NCBI GenBank assembly: GCA_937925635.1 | Contig: CALALX010000014.1 | Span: 1 to 64,000, forward strand | Length of the DNA: 64,000 nucleotides | Source of the DNA: an uncultured Caulobacter sp. | Lineage (GTDB): Bacteria > Pseudomonadota > Alphaproteobacteria > Caulobacterales > Caulobacteraceae | Direction: 5' to 3' | Part shown: positions 1 to 8,448 of the stretch, piece by piece | How positions within the stretch are numbered: position 1 is the first letter of the stretch | How the letters are laid out: each line of letters begins with the position of its first letter | Program-made: the position numbers and the translations under genes | Notes under the pieces: model-generated | Databases searched by the model: none | What the model saw: only the letters and a program-made list of their open reading frames with translations | Told to the model about the DNA's origin: nothing

Positions 1-484
1 CCCGCCGCGCGCGCGCCGCCGTCAGATTGCCATTGGCGGCCCGGGCCGCCGCCTCGACCTGGTCGAGCCGCGCCTTGGCGTAGACGCCCTTTTCATAGAG
101 GGTCCGGGTCCGGGCCAGATCGGCGTCGGCGCGCGCGGCCTCGCCGGCGGCGGCGCTGACCAGGGCGTCATAGGCCGAGGTCTCCATGCCCAGCCGCGCA
201 TCGGTGACGACGGCCACGACCTGGCCGGCGCGAACCATGTCGCCCTCACGCACCTTGAGCGTCGTCAGGGTTCCACCGATGCGGGCGCGGGCGTCGGCCA
301 GATCTCGCGTCGTGATCTCGCCGGCGACCGGCTTCATCTCGGGCACGACGCGCTGCACGACCTGATACCGACCCTTGACCGGCGTGGACTTGACGCTGGC
401 CGCGTCTTCGCCGCCGCCGCCACAGGCGGATAGCGTCATCGCCGCGAGCAGCGCGGGCAGGACTATGGTTCGAAGAGACTTCAT
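1..484 (-). CDS. RND/HlyD-type periplasmic adaptor lipoprotein (partial, C-terminus off the left edge)
   Basis: This is the N-terminal 161 codons of a membrane-fusion (adaptor) protein that would link an inner-membrane RND pump to an outer-membrane channel. The product starts with a lipoprotein signal (MKSLRTIVLPAL..., lipobox LSAC, then CGGGGED). It continues into the biotinyl-lipoyl-like segment around GGTLTTLKVREGDMVRAGQ, and then an alanine-rich helical hairpin with RTRTLYEKGVYAKARLDQ, typical of HlyD/AcrA proteins. It lies 32 bp downstream of the rhodanese gene on the same strand, so the two may be co-transcribed. The permease gene would be beyond the window. The family call is solid. 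The transported substrate cannot be told. Confidence 0.85.
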   Translation of the reverse strand, partial: MKSLRTIVLPALLAAMTLSACGGGGEDAASVKSTPVKGRYQVVQRVVPEMKPVAGEITTRDLADARARIGGTLTTLKVREGDMVRAGQVVAVVTDARLGMETSAYDALVSAAAGEAARADADLARTRTLYEKGVYAKARLDQVEAAARAANGNLTAARARR

Positions 485-516
485 CGGTCGCCGGTCCTCG
501 GTCGGATACGTGCGCT

Positions 517-876
517 TCAGGCCGGATCGCGCAGCCGGCCGGTGGCGGCATTGATATCGATCATATGAAGGCCGGCCGATTGCCAGGCATTAATGCCGCC
601 GGCGAGGTGTCGCGTGACCGCGAAGCCCGCTTCCTGGCAGCGCGCCGCGGCCATCGCCGAGCGCTTGCCGGAGCCGCACTGGAGCACGACCGTGGCAGGA
701 TCGACCGTCGCCAGCAGCGCCTTCGGATCGAAGGTCGAGAGCGGGAAGTTGACGGCGCCGTGGATGCGGGAGACCGCGAATTCCGCGGGCTCTCGCACGT
801 CCACGAGCAGGATATCGCCCGCGCGCAGCGCCTCATCCAGTTGCGAGGGGGTCATGTTGGTCAGGGAACCGGTCAT
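517..876 (-). CDS. Rhodanese-domain sulfurtransferase
   Basis: A single-domain rhodanese of 119 residues. The active-site loop is CGSGKR with the catalytic cysteine at residue 67, in the expected setting after VVLQ. The upstream part carries the usual VDVREPAEF segment and the C-terminal part HLAGGINAWQSAG. I chose the start at 876 because AGGAGG lies seven bases before it; longer in-frame starts up to 948 would run through the operator region. The protein would transfer sulfane sulfur, for example from glutathione persulfide made by sulfide:quinone reductase. That enzyme is encoded divergently next door, which supports a sulfide-detoxification role. Confidence 0.9.
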   Translation of the reverse strand: MTGSLTNMTPSQLDEALRAGDILLVDVREPAEFAVSRIHGAVNFPLSTFDPKALLATVDPATVVLQCGSGKRSAMAAARCQEAGFAVTRHLAGGINAWQSAGLHMIDINAATGRLRDPA

Positions 877-931
877 CGCCTTGCCTCCTGTGGCGCCGAG
901 CGCCCGCATCAGGGTTCGAAGAAAATTCATA

Positions 932-949
932 ATTGCGTATATGCGCAAT
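932..949. promoter_or_regulatory. Candidate operator between divergent sulfide genes
   Basis: The site reads ATTGCG-TATATG-CGCAAT, a perfect 6-bp inverted repeat with an AT-rich spacer, and the flank to about 965 is AT-rich in an otherwise GC-rich region. It lies in the 147-bp gap between the rhodanese and sulfide:quinone reductase starts. ArsR-family persulfide sensors such as BigR/SqrR bind sites of this general kind in front of such genes. The regulator gene is not in the window, so the assignment is by context. Confidence 0.5.
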
Positions 950-1023
950 CACGAATATATAGTCAAGACGAAGAGGCGCGGCGAACAGACCGCGGTCCAT
1001 TCGAACGGAGGCTCGGAAGGAAA

Positions 1024-2307
1024 ATGAACGGCAAGCCGCATATCGTCGTCCTCGGCGCCGGCCTTGGCGGAACGATCGCCGCCTACGAGATCAAGGCGGC
1101 CGTCGGCAATCGCGCCGACGTCAGCGTCGTGGCGAAGGAAGACCGCTTCCATTTCACCCCCTCCAACCCCTGGGTCGCTGTCCGCTGGCGGAAGCGCGAC
1201 GCCATCGAAGTGCCGCTGGCGCCCGTGTTCGCCCGCAAGGACATCGGCTTCACCGCCGTCGGCGCCAAGCGCCTGCATCCCCAGGAGCGGCAGATCGAGC
1301 TGAACGACGGCCAGCGGATGGCCTACGACTACCTGGTGATCGCGACCGGCCCCGAGCTGGCCTTCGATGAGATCCAGGGCCTGGGTCCGCATGGCGGCTT
1401 CACCCAGTCCGTCTGCCATGTGGCGCACGCCGAGACGGCGGCCGACGCCTTCGACGCCCTGGCCGCCAAGCCGGGTCCGGTGATCGTCGGCGCCGTCCAG
1501 GGCGCCTCCTGCTTTGGACCGGCCTACGAGTTCGCGCTGATCCTCGACACCGAGCTGCGCCGCCGGAAGGTGCGCGACCGGGTGCCGATGACCTTCGTCA
1601 CGTCCGAGCCCTACATCGGACATCTAGGCCTCGATGGCGTCGGCGACACGAAGGGCCTGCTTGAGAGCGAGATGCGCCAGCGTCACATCAAGTGGATCGT
1701 CAACGCCCGCGTGAAGGAAGTCGCCGACGGCAAGATGACGGTCGAGGAAGTCGCTCAGGACGGCTCCGTGGCCGCCACGCATGACCTGCCCTTCGTCTAT
1801 TCGATGATGCTTCCGGCGTTCCGCGGGGTCGAGGCGGTTCGCGGCATCGAAGGCCTGACCAACCCGCGCGGCTTCATCCTCGCCGACAAGCACCAGCGCA
1901 ATCCGACCTTCCCCGAGATCTACTCCGTCGGCGTCTGTGTCGCGATCCCGCCGATGGGCCCCACGCCCGTCCCGGTCGGCGTGCCGAAAACGGGCTTCAT
2001 GATCGAGAGCATGGTCACCGCCGTGGCCCAGAACCTGCGCCAGGCGATAGGCGGCGAGGAACCGACCCACGAGGCGACCTGGAACGCCATCTGTCTCGCC
2101 GACTTCGGCGACGGCGGCGTCGCCTTCGTCGCCCAGCCCCAAATCCCGCCGCGCAACGTCAACTGGGCGGCCAGCGGCAAATGGGTCCACCTCGCCAAGG
2201 TCGCCTTCGAGAAGTACTTCCTGTCGAAGGTGAAGCGCGGCGAGAGCGAGCCCTTCTATGAGAAGCTCGCGCTCGACGTGATCGGCGCGCGCAAGATCAA
2301 GGACTGA
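1024..2307 (+). CDS. Sulfide:quinone oxidoreductase-like FAD protein
   Basis: A 427-residue flavoprotein of the sulfide:quinone reductase / flavocytochrome c sulfide dehydrogenase family. It would oxidise sulfide to a persulfide and pass electrons to quinone at the inner membrane. It opens with the FAD-binding motif VVLGAGLGG and has YDYLVIATG before the second half. Three cysteines sit at residues 131, 163 and 305, matching the pattern of redox cysteines in known enzymes. The segment around VCVAIPPMGPTPVPVGVPKTG is characteristic of the family. The start follows a GGAAGGAAA ribosome site. It is the first gene of a plus-strand unit with thioredoxin and a DUF2892 protein. The exact SQR subtype is not settled. 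Confidence 0.88.
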   Translation: MNGKPHIVVLGAGLGGTIAAYEIKAAVGNRADVSVVAKEDRFHFTPSNPWVAVRWRKRDAIEVPLAPVFARKDIGFTAVGAKRLHPQERQIELNDGQRMAYDYLVIATGPELAFDEIQGLGPHGGFTQSVCHVAHAETAADAFDALAAKPGPVIVGAVQGASCFGPAYEFALILDTELRRRKVRDRVPMTFVTSEPYIGHLGLDGVGDTKGLLESEMRQRHIKWIVNARVKEVADGKMTVEEVAQDGSVAATHDLPFVYSMMLPAFRGVEAVRGIEGLTNPRGFILADKHQRNPTFPEIYSVGVCVAIPPMGPTPVPVGVPKTGFMIESMVTAVAQNLRQAIGGEEPTHEATWNAICLADFGDGGVAFVAQPQIPPRNVNWAASGKWVHLAKVAFEKYFLSKVKRGESEPFYEKLALDVIGARKIKD

Positions 2308-2309
2308 CC

Positions 2310-2750
2310 GTGCGCCAGGTCGCCTGTCCCCATTGCGCCGCCGCCAACCGGCTTCCGCCCGACCGGGACAGTCGGACCGGTCGGTGCGGCAAGTGCGGCG
2401 GCGCGCTGTTCGCCGGCGCGCCTATCGAGACGGACTCGGCGGGCCTAGAGCGGCGCATGCAGGGCAACCGCGGCATCGCGGTGCTGCTCGACGTCTGGGC
2501 GCCCTGGTGCGGCCCCTGCCGGGCCATGGCTCCGCAGTTCGCCGCCGCGGCGGCGACGCTCGAACCGGACGTGCAGCTGCTGAAGGTCAACGCCGACACG
2601 GAGCCGCAGGCCTGCGCCCGGCTGGGTGTCAGCGGCATCCCGGCGCTGTTCCTGTTTCTCGACGGCCGCGAGATCGCTCGCACCGCCGGAGCCATGTCCG
2701 CGGCACAACTCGTGACGTGGACCCGCCAGGCCCTTGAGAGGGCCGCCTGA
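2310..2750 (+). CDS. trxC: Thioredoxin 2-type protein with N-terminal zinc ribbon
   Basis: A 146-residue thioredoxin. The N-terminus has two CxxC pairs (CPHC near residue 6 and CGKC near residue 26) that form the zinc ribbon of TrxC proteins. The thioredoxin fold follows with active site WCGPC and the cis-proline segment GVSGIPALFLF. The GTG start lies two bases after the stop of the preceding reductase gene, so translation is likely coupled. In this setting it probably reduces persulfides or disulfides produced during sulfide oxidation. Confidence 0.9.
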   Translation: MRQVACPHCAAANRLPPDRDSRTGRCGKCGGALFAGAPIETDSAGLERRMQGNRGIAVLLDVWAPWCGPCRAMAPQFAAAAATLEPDVQLLKVNADTEPQACARLGVSGIPALFLFLDGREIARTAGAMSAAQLVTWTRQALERAA

Positions 2751-2767
2751 CCTCCTGGAGCTCAATC

Positions 2768-2971
2768 ATGAACATCGATCGCGCTGTCTTCGCCTTCGCC
2801 GGTGTCGTCGTGCTGGCGGGCATCGCCCTCAGCCTCACGGTCCATCCCTGGTGGATCGCCCTGACCGCCTTCGCGGGCCTCAACATGCTGCAGGCGGCGT
2901 TCACGGGCTTCTGCCCCGCCGCCAAGGCGTTCAAGGCCCTCGGCCTGGCGCCGGGCAACGCCTTCCGCTGA
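2768..2971 (+). CDS. DUF2892 (YgaP-type) inner-membrane protein
   Basis: A 67-residue protein with two transmembrane segments (about residues 7-24 and 28-47) and the family signature FTGFCPA. DUF2892 domains are found alone or fused to rhodanese, as in E. coli YgaP. It closes the plus-strand sulfide unit, 17 bp after the thioredoxin, with GGAG about eight bases before the ATG. Its role is not established; co-occurrence with rhodanese and sulfide:quinone reductase suggests handling of sulfur species at the membrane. Confidence 0.85.
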   Translation: MNIDRAVFAFAGVVVLAGIALSLTVHPWWIALTAFAGLNMLQAAFTGFCPAAKAFKALGLAPGNAFR

Positions 2972-2975
2972 TCGC

Positions 2976-5900
2976 TTAGAAGATCATGCGGCCGGACAGC
3001 ATGAGGTTGTAGAGGTCTTCGCCGTCGGCGGCTTCGTACTCTCCCTCGACGGCGAAATAGGACATCGCCGACCCGGCGCGCAGCGACACGCCGACGATCA
3101 TCGCGCCGTCTCCGGCCTCGGCCGCCGGCAGCGTCACCCATTGGCCGCCGGTGAATCGGAAGACAGTGTCGCCGACGCCGCCGGACAGCACCTGGCGATA
3201 GCCGACACGCAGTTCCGGCCGCCACCAGACGTCGCGGCCATAGGCGGCGCCGAAGGTCAGGGCGGCGGTCGAGGACATGCGGGTGCTGGTGCGCGCCCGC
3301 ACCGTCTGGTCGAAGCCGTCGCCGCCGCCATGTTCGTCCCGTTCGCCCTCGTTGAAGACGATATAGTCGGCGGCCAGCGACGGTCGCAGGTAATAACGCC
3401 CAGCCCGCGCCTCGTAGTCGAGGCTGGCGCTGGCCGCCGCGGTGTAGCCGGTCCAGCCCGAGTCGGCCTGGACGATCAGCGCGCTGTCCGGATCGATGAA
3501 CACCCGGTCTCCGTCCAGCCAAGCCCAGGCCGCCGCGCCGCGCGCGTTGAAGGTCCAGCCGCCCACGGCGCGCCGCCAGTAGACGCCGGCCTCGAGCAGG
3601 GAGACCGAGGTCTCTTCGCCGACGCTGGCGATCTCGTCCTTCTCCTCCGCCGTGATGAAGGCCAGGGTCGCGCCGAGCGCGCCGCCGTCGCGGCCAAGGC
3701 TCTCGTAGCCGGCGATAAGACCGAACGCCTTGGTCTCCGAGCCGGCGGTCACCCCCGCCTCGCGCTGCACGGCGGTGTTGATCTCCTGGAACCACAGGCT
3801 GTCGGGTCCGTAGGTCGCGCCTCGGCTGGGCCGCGCCGCGGTCAGCCGCGCCGTGGTGCGGCTCAGGGCGTCGAGCGTCGAGAACAGGCCCTCGCCCTGG
3901 TCGGGCAGCATCTGCTCGTAGAGCGCCATGAAGTCGTCCCGACCCTCGGCCGCCAGGAAGGAGTCGCGGATGTCGTCGTCGCCCGAAAGCGCCGAGTAGA
4001 CGGCATCCAGGGCCAGCGCCTGGCTTTGGGTCAGGTCCATCTCGTCGGCGGTGCGCTTGCGGACATCGACATAGACGTCCCCGGCCGCCGTGTCGGCGGA
4101 CGCCGCGACGACGTACAGGTAGGGTGACTCGCCATCGAGGCTCGACTCGATATCACCGACCGTGAGGCCCCCGGTCGCATGGACGACCGTGTAGCGGGCG
4201 GCCTCTGGAAGCAGATCCTCGAATTCCAGCCGCAGCTTGGCGCCGGTCGCGATTGAGGCGGTGTCGACGTCGAAGCGGGTGACGGCGTCGGCGCCGGGAT
4301 CGACAGTCAGGGTCAGCGTACCAGCGGCGCTGACGTTGAGCGCGGTCGCGGCGATCGTCTCGGCGTTGGTCACGGTCAGCTCGCCGTTGACCAGGTCGAC
4401 GCTGAGCCGCCCGTCGCTGTCGGTAATGTCGCCGATCACCTGGGCCGCGCCGGTCGCCGAGCCGATGACGAGGCTGTCCGCGCCGTCGCCAAAGGCGATC
4501 GCGCCCGTCAAGCTGCCGTTCCTCAGGTCGACGAGGTCGTCTCCGGCGCCGAGCAGGACGTCGCCAGTGATCGACGGTTCCTGGCTGCTGACATAGCCGT
4601 CGCCGTCGAGGTCGCCGCCGTCCTCGTCGTCCTCGTCGTCGGGGATGCTGTCGTTGTCGAGGTCGTCGTCCTCGGCGTTGATCGTGCCGTCGCCGTCGAC
4701 GTCGCCGTCAAGGGCGTCGAGGACGCCGTCACCGTCGCGGTCGGCCGCTTCGGAGAACTGGGTGATCGTCACACCCTGCAGAGCGGCGCGCAGGTCGAGG
4801 GCGATGGTCCGCCCGGTGATCGTCTCGTCGTCGGCGTCCTCGTTGTCGTCGTCGCCGTCGTCCTCGTCGTCCGTGGCCGTGATCGAGGCGGTGATCGACC
4901 CGGTGTTGCTGATCATGCTCAGGGTCCCGGCCAGGTCGCGGATCGCCACCGCATCGTTGGATTCGCCCGCAGTGGTGGCGGTGATGGCGCCGGTGTTGCC
5001 CAGGCTCGAGATGGTCGCCCCGGCGTCGATGCGGATCGCGACGGCCGTCGCGTCGACCTCCTCGGAAAGCGATCCGGAGCCGGTCTGGAGGACAGCAACG
5101 ATCGCGCCGTCGTTGTCGAGACGCTCGATGTCGGCGCCGGCGGCCAGGTGCACGGCCTGGCTATCGGCGCCATAGGCCGAGGCGACAATCGAGCCGTCCA
5201 GGTGCATGCCGCCGGTCAGCAGGGTCTCGTAGCCGGCGCCGCCGCCAATCCTGAGCGCCGTTCCGGTGACGCCGTCATAGACGCCGGACGCCGTGACCGA
5301 GCCGCGCATGATGAAGCCGTAGGCGTCGTCGCCCGTCCCGACCGCGCCAAGGGCTATGGCCTGGGTGTCGGACCCGATCAGCAGGGCCGGCGATCCGCCG
5401 AACGCGGCGACGCTGCCGGTTCCCTCATAGCTGTCGATCCGCCCGTCCTGGTCGAGGTCGTTGTCCGGAACGCCATCCCCGTTGTCGTCCTCGTCGTAGA
5501 CGCCGTCCTCGTCCTCGTCGTCGTCCTCAAGGCCGTCGTTGTCGTCGTCGTCGTCCTTGCTGTTGGCGATCCCATCGTCGTCGTAGTCATCGTCGGTGAT
5601 GCCGTCGTCGTTGGCGTCCTCGTCATCGTCGTCGGCGATGCCGTCGTTGTCGTCGTCATCGTCGGCGCTGTCGGCGATCCCGTCGGCGTCGAAGTCGCTG
5701 ATCGTCGAAGCCGCGCGGTCCATCAGGAAGCCGCCCGCGATGCTGGCCGTGATGCTGAGCGCCGGACCGCCCTGCAGCAGATCGTCCGCGTCGAGCGCGG
5801 CCAGTACGTCCTCGTCCGTTGGCCGGCTGGTGTAGCGATAGCCCGACGACAGCAACGAACCCTGCAAGTTGAAGAGTCCCGTGACCTCGTCTTCGATCGC

Positions 5901-6590
5901 CACGGCGACGGCGTTCTCGCCGCTCACGGAGACCGAGCCCATCAGGTCGACAGCGCCGTCGACCCTGGCCTGGACGTCAACGCCCCGGGCGTTGTCGCCC
6001 AGCACGTAGATGGCGCCGCGGTTGACCAGGTCGCCAACCAGGTCGGTCTCCAGGCTGACGCCCCACGAGTCGTTCCCTTCGATCGTGATCGAGCCGCCGT
6101 AGTCGTTGATGATGTCGCCGGTCACCGTTCCGGCGCCGGTCACCCGGATGCCGAAGCGACCAGAACCGGTCGCGAAATCCCCGTCGATGTCACCGTCGTC
6201 GTCGGTGTCGTTGTCGTCGTCCGACTCATCGAAGGAGTCGACGATCGTGATCACGCCGCTGTTGGTCACGGTGGTGGTCACCCCCCCCTGAACCAGGATG
6301 CCGAGCGAGCCGTCGACGTCCTCCGACCCGATCGTGCCCTCGTTCTCGACGGCGTTGTCGCTGTCGACGGTGATCGCCGCGCCGGCCGTGGTCAGCGCGA
6401 TCTCGCCCTCTTCGGCGTCAACGCGGACGTCGTCGGGCGCGCCGCCGTTGGCCGTCGAGGTCACGATCGGCGTGGTCCGAGTGTCAGTGATCACCGTCTC
6501 CGCCCGGACCTCGCCGGCGAGCAGCAGCAGCGGCGCGAGCGACGCGGTGGCGAAGAAACGGATACGCATCATGACGCGGGCCCCGACCAT
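2976..6590 (-). CDS. Autotransporter with aspartate-rich thrombospondin type 3-like repeats
   Basis: A 1204-residue type Va secretion protein. A signal peptide is visible (MMRIRFFATASLAPLLLLAG, cut near VRA-ET). The passenger has beta-helix-type repeats such as TGAITATT and NDGAIVAV. It is interrupted by four acidic inserts, near residues 117-141, 297-387, 570-590 and 613-673. The two longest are built of DxDxDGIxD units like calcium-binding thrombospondin type 3 repeats. The last about 270 residues form the autotransporter barrel and end in the expected aromatic residue (GRMIF). The GAC-rich DNA creates long antisense open frames that are not genes. Starts at 6590, 6572 and 6569 are all possible; the last two give a cleaner signal peptide. 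Its ligand is unknown. Confidence 0.9.
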   Translation of the reverse strand: MVGARVMMRIRFFATASLAPLLLLAGEVRAETVITDTRTTPIVTSTANGGAPDDVRVDAEEGEIALTTAGAAITVDSDNAVENEGTIGSEDVDGSLGILVQGGVTTTVTNSGVITIVDSFDESDDDNDTDDDGDIDGDFATGSGRFGIRVTGAGTVTGDIINDYGGSITIEGNDSWGVSLETDLVGDLVNRGAIYVLGDNARGVDVQARVDGAVDLMGSVSVSGENAVAVAIEDEVTGLFNLQGSLLSSGYRYTSRPTDEDVLAALDADDLLQGGPALSITASIAGGFLMDRAASTISDFDADGIADSADDDDDNDGIADDDDEDANDDGITDDDYDDDGIANSKDDDDDNDGLEDDDEDEDGVYDEDDNGDGVPDNDLDQDGRIDSYEGTGSVAAFGGSPALLIGSDTQAIALGAVGTGDDAYGFIMRGSVTASGVYDGVTGTALRIGGGAGYETLLTGGMHLDGSIVASAYGADSQAVHLAAGADIERLDNDGAIVAVLQTGSGSLSEEVDATAVAIRIDAGATISSLGNTGAITATTAGESNDAVAIRDLAGTLSMISNTGSITASITATDDEDDGDDDNEDADDETITGRTIALDLRAALQGVTITQFSEAADRDGDGVLDALDGDVDGDGTINAEDDDLDNDSIPDDEDDEDGGDLDGDGYVSSQEPSITGDVLLGAGDDLVDLRNGSLTGAIAFGDGADSLVIGSATGAAQVIGDITDSDGRLSVDLVNGELTVTNAETIAATALNVSAAGTLTLTVDPGADAVTRFDVDTASIATGAKLRLEFEDLLPEAARYTVVHATGGLTVGDIESSLDGESPYLYVVAASADTAAGDVYVDVRKRTADEMDLTQSQALALDAVYSALSGDDDIRDSFLAAEGRDDFMALYEQMLPDQGEGLFSTLDALSRTTARLTAARPSRGATYGPDSLWFQEINTAVQREAGVTAGSETKAFGLIAGYESLGRDGGALGATLAFITAEEKDEIASVGEETSVSLLEAGVYWRRAVGGWTFNARGAAAWAWLDGDRVFIDPDSALIVQADSGWTGYTAAASASLDYEARAGRYYLRPSLAADYIVFNEGERDEHGGGDGFDQTVRARTSTRMSSTAALTFGAAYGRDVWWRPELRVGYRQVLSGGVGDTVFRFTGGQWVTLPAAEAGDGAMIVGVSLRAGSAMSYFAVEGEYEAADGEDLYNLMLSGRMIF

Positions 6591-6653
6591 TGGAGCCGAC
6601 CGTCCTGAAGGCGCTCACCGGCGAAAATGCGCCGCGCTTGTTGCGGGACCGGA

Positions 6654-6667
6654 CCGTCATGTGACGG
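6654..6667. promoter_or_regulatory. Palindrome upstream of the autotransporter gene
   Basis: CCGTCA-TG-TGACGG is a perfect 6-bp inverted repeat with a two-base spacer. It lies about 64 bp before the autotransporter start, in the gap between that gene and the GMC oxidoreductase. The position suits a repressor or activator site, but I do not recognise the binding family. Confidence 0.35.
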
Positions 6668-6736
6668 CGCTGAAACCGTATTTCGCGCGCGTCGAACTTG
6701 GCCGGGCGCTCGATGGCCGCGGCAACACTGTGGGGC

Positions 6737-8341
6737 CTAACGCGCGTCTTCGACGATCATCCGGGCGGCCTTTTCGGCGATCATCATGGTCGGGGAGTTG
6801 GTGTTGCCCGAGGTTATGCGGGGCATCACCGAAGCGTCCGCGACGCGCAGGCCCTCGACGCCGAACACGCGCAGTCGCGCATCGACAACGGCCGTGGGGT
6901 CGGCGGCCAGACCCATCTTCGCCGTACCGACCGGATGGAAGATCGTCGTGCCCAGCGCGCGGGCCGCAGCGAGCAGGCCGGCGTCGTCATCAACCGCCTC
7001 CCCGGGCTTCATCTCGCGAGGTCGATAGCGCGCCATCGGCGCACGGCCGACGATCCGCCGGACCAGCCGCAGGGAGTCCATGGCCACCCGCTCGTCCTCC
7101 GGGGTCGACAGGTAGTCTGGCTGAATCAGCGGCGCGGCGCGGGCGTCGGGACTGCCCGCGTGGATCGAGCCGCGGCTCGTGGGGCGCAGGTTGCAGACGC
7201 TGACGGTGATCGCCGGAAACCGGTGAAGGGGCTCGCCGAAGCGGTCGAGCGACAGCGGCTGGACGTGGAACTGCAGGTTGGCCGTGGCCTGCTCCGGCGA
7301 GGATTTCGCGAACGCCCCCAACTGGGACGGCGCCATGGACATCGGCCCGCGCCGGAGGGCCGCGTATTCAAGGGCCATCAGCGGTCGCCGCCAGAGCGAG
7401 GCGTAGAGCGCGTTCATCGTCGGCACACCCTCGACCTCATAGACCGGCCGGATCTGCAGATGGTCCTGCAGGTTCTCGCCGACGCCGGGTCTGTGGCTGC
7501 GGGTCTCGATCCCCAGCGCCGAGAGCCGGCTCCCGTCACCCACGCCCGACAGCTCCAGCAACTGCGGCGTGCCCACAGCGCCGGCCGCCAGCACCACTCC
7601 AGCGCCTGCCCGCGCCGAAAAGAACTCGCCCCCGCACGCCCATTCCACCCCGACCGCCCGGCCGCCCTCGATCACCACGCGCGTCACATGGACGCCGGTC
7701 TCAAGCCTGAGATTCGGTCTCCGCAGCGCCGGCTTGAGGAAGCCCCGCGCCGCGCTCCAGCGACGGCCGGCGCGCTGGTTCACCTGAAAGTAGCCGGCCC
7801 CGAAGTTGTCGCCGCCGTTGAAGTCCGCCACTGTCGGAATGCCTTCCAGCGCCGCAGCCTCGGCGAAGGCGTCCAGCACGCGCCAGCGCATGCGCGGGTG
7901 CTCGACGCGCCATTCGCCGCCCGAGCGATGATGCTCGTTGGGCGGGGCGATGTGATCCTCCTGGGCCAGGAACAGCGGCAGGACATCGTCCCAGCCCCAA
8001 CCGGGGAGTCCCAGTCCGCGCCAGCCGTCGTAGTCCGCCGCCTGGCCGCGCATGTAGATCATGGCGTTGATCGCCGACGAGCCGCCGATCACCTTGCCGC
8101 GCGGATATTTCAGGCTTCGGCCGTCCAGACCGGGGCTGGGCTGGGTCTCGAACATCCAGTCCGCGCGCGGGTTGCCGATCGAAAACAGGTAGCCGACGGG
8201 GATGTGAAACCAGATCCAGTCGTCCCGACCGCCCGCTTCCAGAACCAGGACGCGCCGGCGCGGATCGGCCGAGAGTCTGTTGGCCAGCACGCAGCCGGCC
8301 GAGCCGGCGCCGACGATGATGTGGTCAAAGGTCTCGATCAT
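6737..8341 (-). CDS. GMC family FAD-dependent alcohol/choline dehydrogenase-like oxidoreductase
   Basis: A 534-residue GMC oxidoreductase. The N-terminal FAD motif GAGSAG is at residues 11-16. The GMC signature follows in KYPRGKVIGGSSAINAMIYMRG, and the C-terminal catalytic region has HPVGTAKMG and NTNSPTMM. Such enzymes oxidise primary alcohols, choline or polyethylene-glycol-like substrates and pass electrons to oxygen or a carrier. There is no signal peptide, so it is cytoplasmic. It stands alone, divergent from the response regulator, with no betaine genes nearby, so choline as substrate is not supported by context. Confidence 0.9.
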   Translation of the reverse strand: MIETFDHIIVGAGSAGCVLANRLSADPRRRVLVLEAGGRDDWIWFHIPVGYLFSIGNPRADWMFETQPSPGLDGRSLKYPRGKVIGGSSAINAMIYMRGQAADYDGWRGLGLPGWGWDDVLPLFLAQEDHIAPPNEHHRSGGEWRVEHPRMRWRVLDAFAEAAALEGIPTVADFNGGDNFGAGYFQVNQRAGRRWSAARGFLKPALRRPNLRLETGVHVTRVVIEGGRAVGVEWACGGEFFSARAGAGVVLAAGAVGTPQLLELSGVGDGSRLSALGIETRSHRPGVGENLQDHLQIRPVYEVEGVPTMNALYASLWRRPLMALEYAALRRGPMSMAPSQLGAFAKSSPEQATANLQFHVQPLSLDRFGEPLHRFPAITVSVCNLRPTSRGSIHAGSPDARAAPLIQPDYLSTPEDERVAMDSLRLVRRIVGRAPMARYRPREMKPGEAVDDDAGLLAAARALGTTIFHPVGTAKMGLAADPTAVVDARLRVFGVEGLRVADASVMPRITSGNTNSPTMMIAEKAARMIVEDAR

Positions 8342-8448
8342 GAGCTCCAGAGCCGGCCGCCTTGCGAGCGAGAAGGCTGGTCACGGTTGGTGAACATATT
8401 GCGGTCAGGCTCGCGATTCGAAATCAACTGTCGCGTCCGGCGAAATCC

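Noticed and set aside
5378..5700. GTC/GAC trinucleotide run as a non-coding microsatellite
   Set aside because: It is in frame and encodes ordered calcium-type repeats in the autotransporter, so it is coding.
5148..6608. Long plus-strand open frame, valine-rich, opposite the autotransporter
   Set aside because: It arises because GAC/GTC-rich Asp codons read as Val codons on the other strand. It has no ribosome site and no domain, while the minus-strand protein has a signal peptide and barrel.
6737..8341. Naming the GMC enzyme betA (choline dehydrogenase)
   Set aside because: No betaine aldehyde dehydrogenase, betI or choline transporter is nearby; GMC members cannot be told apart by motif alone.
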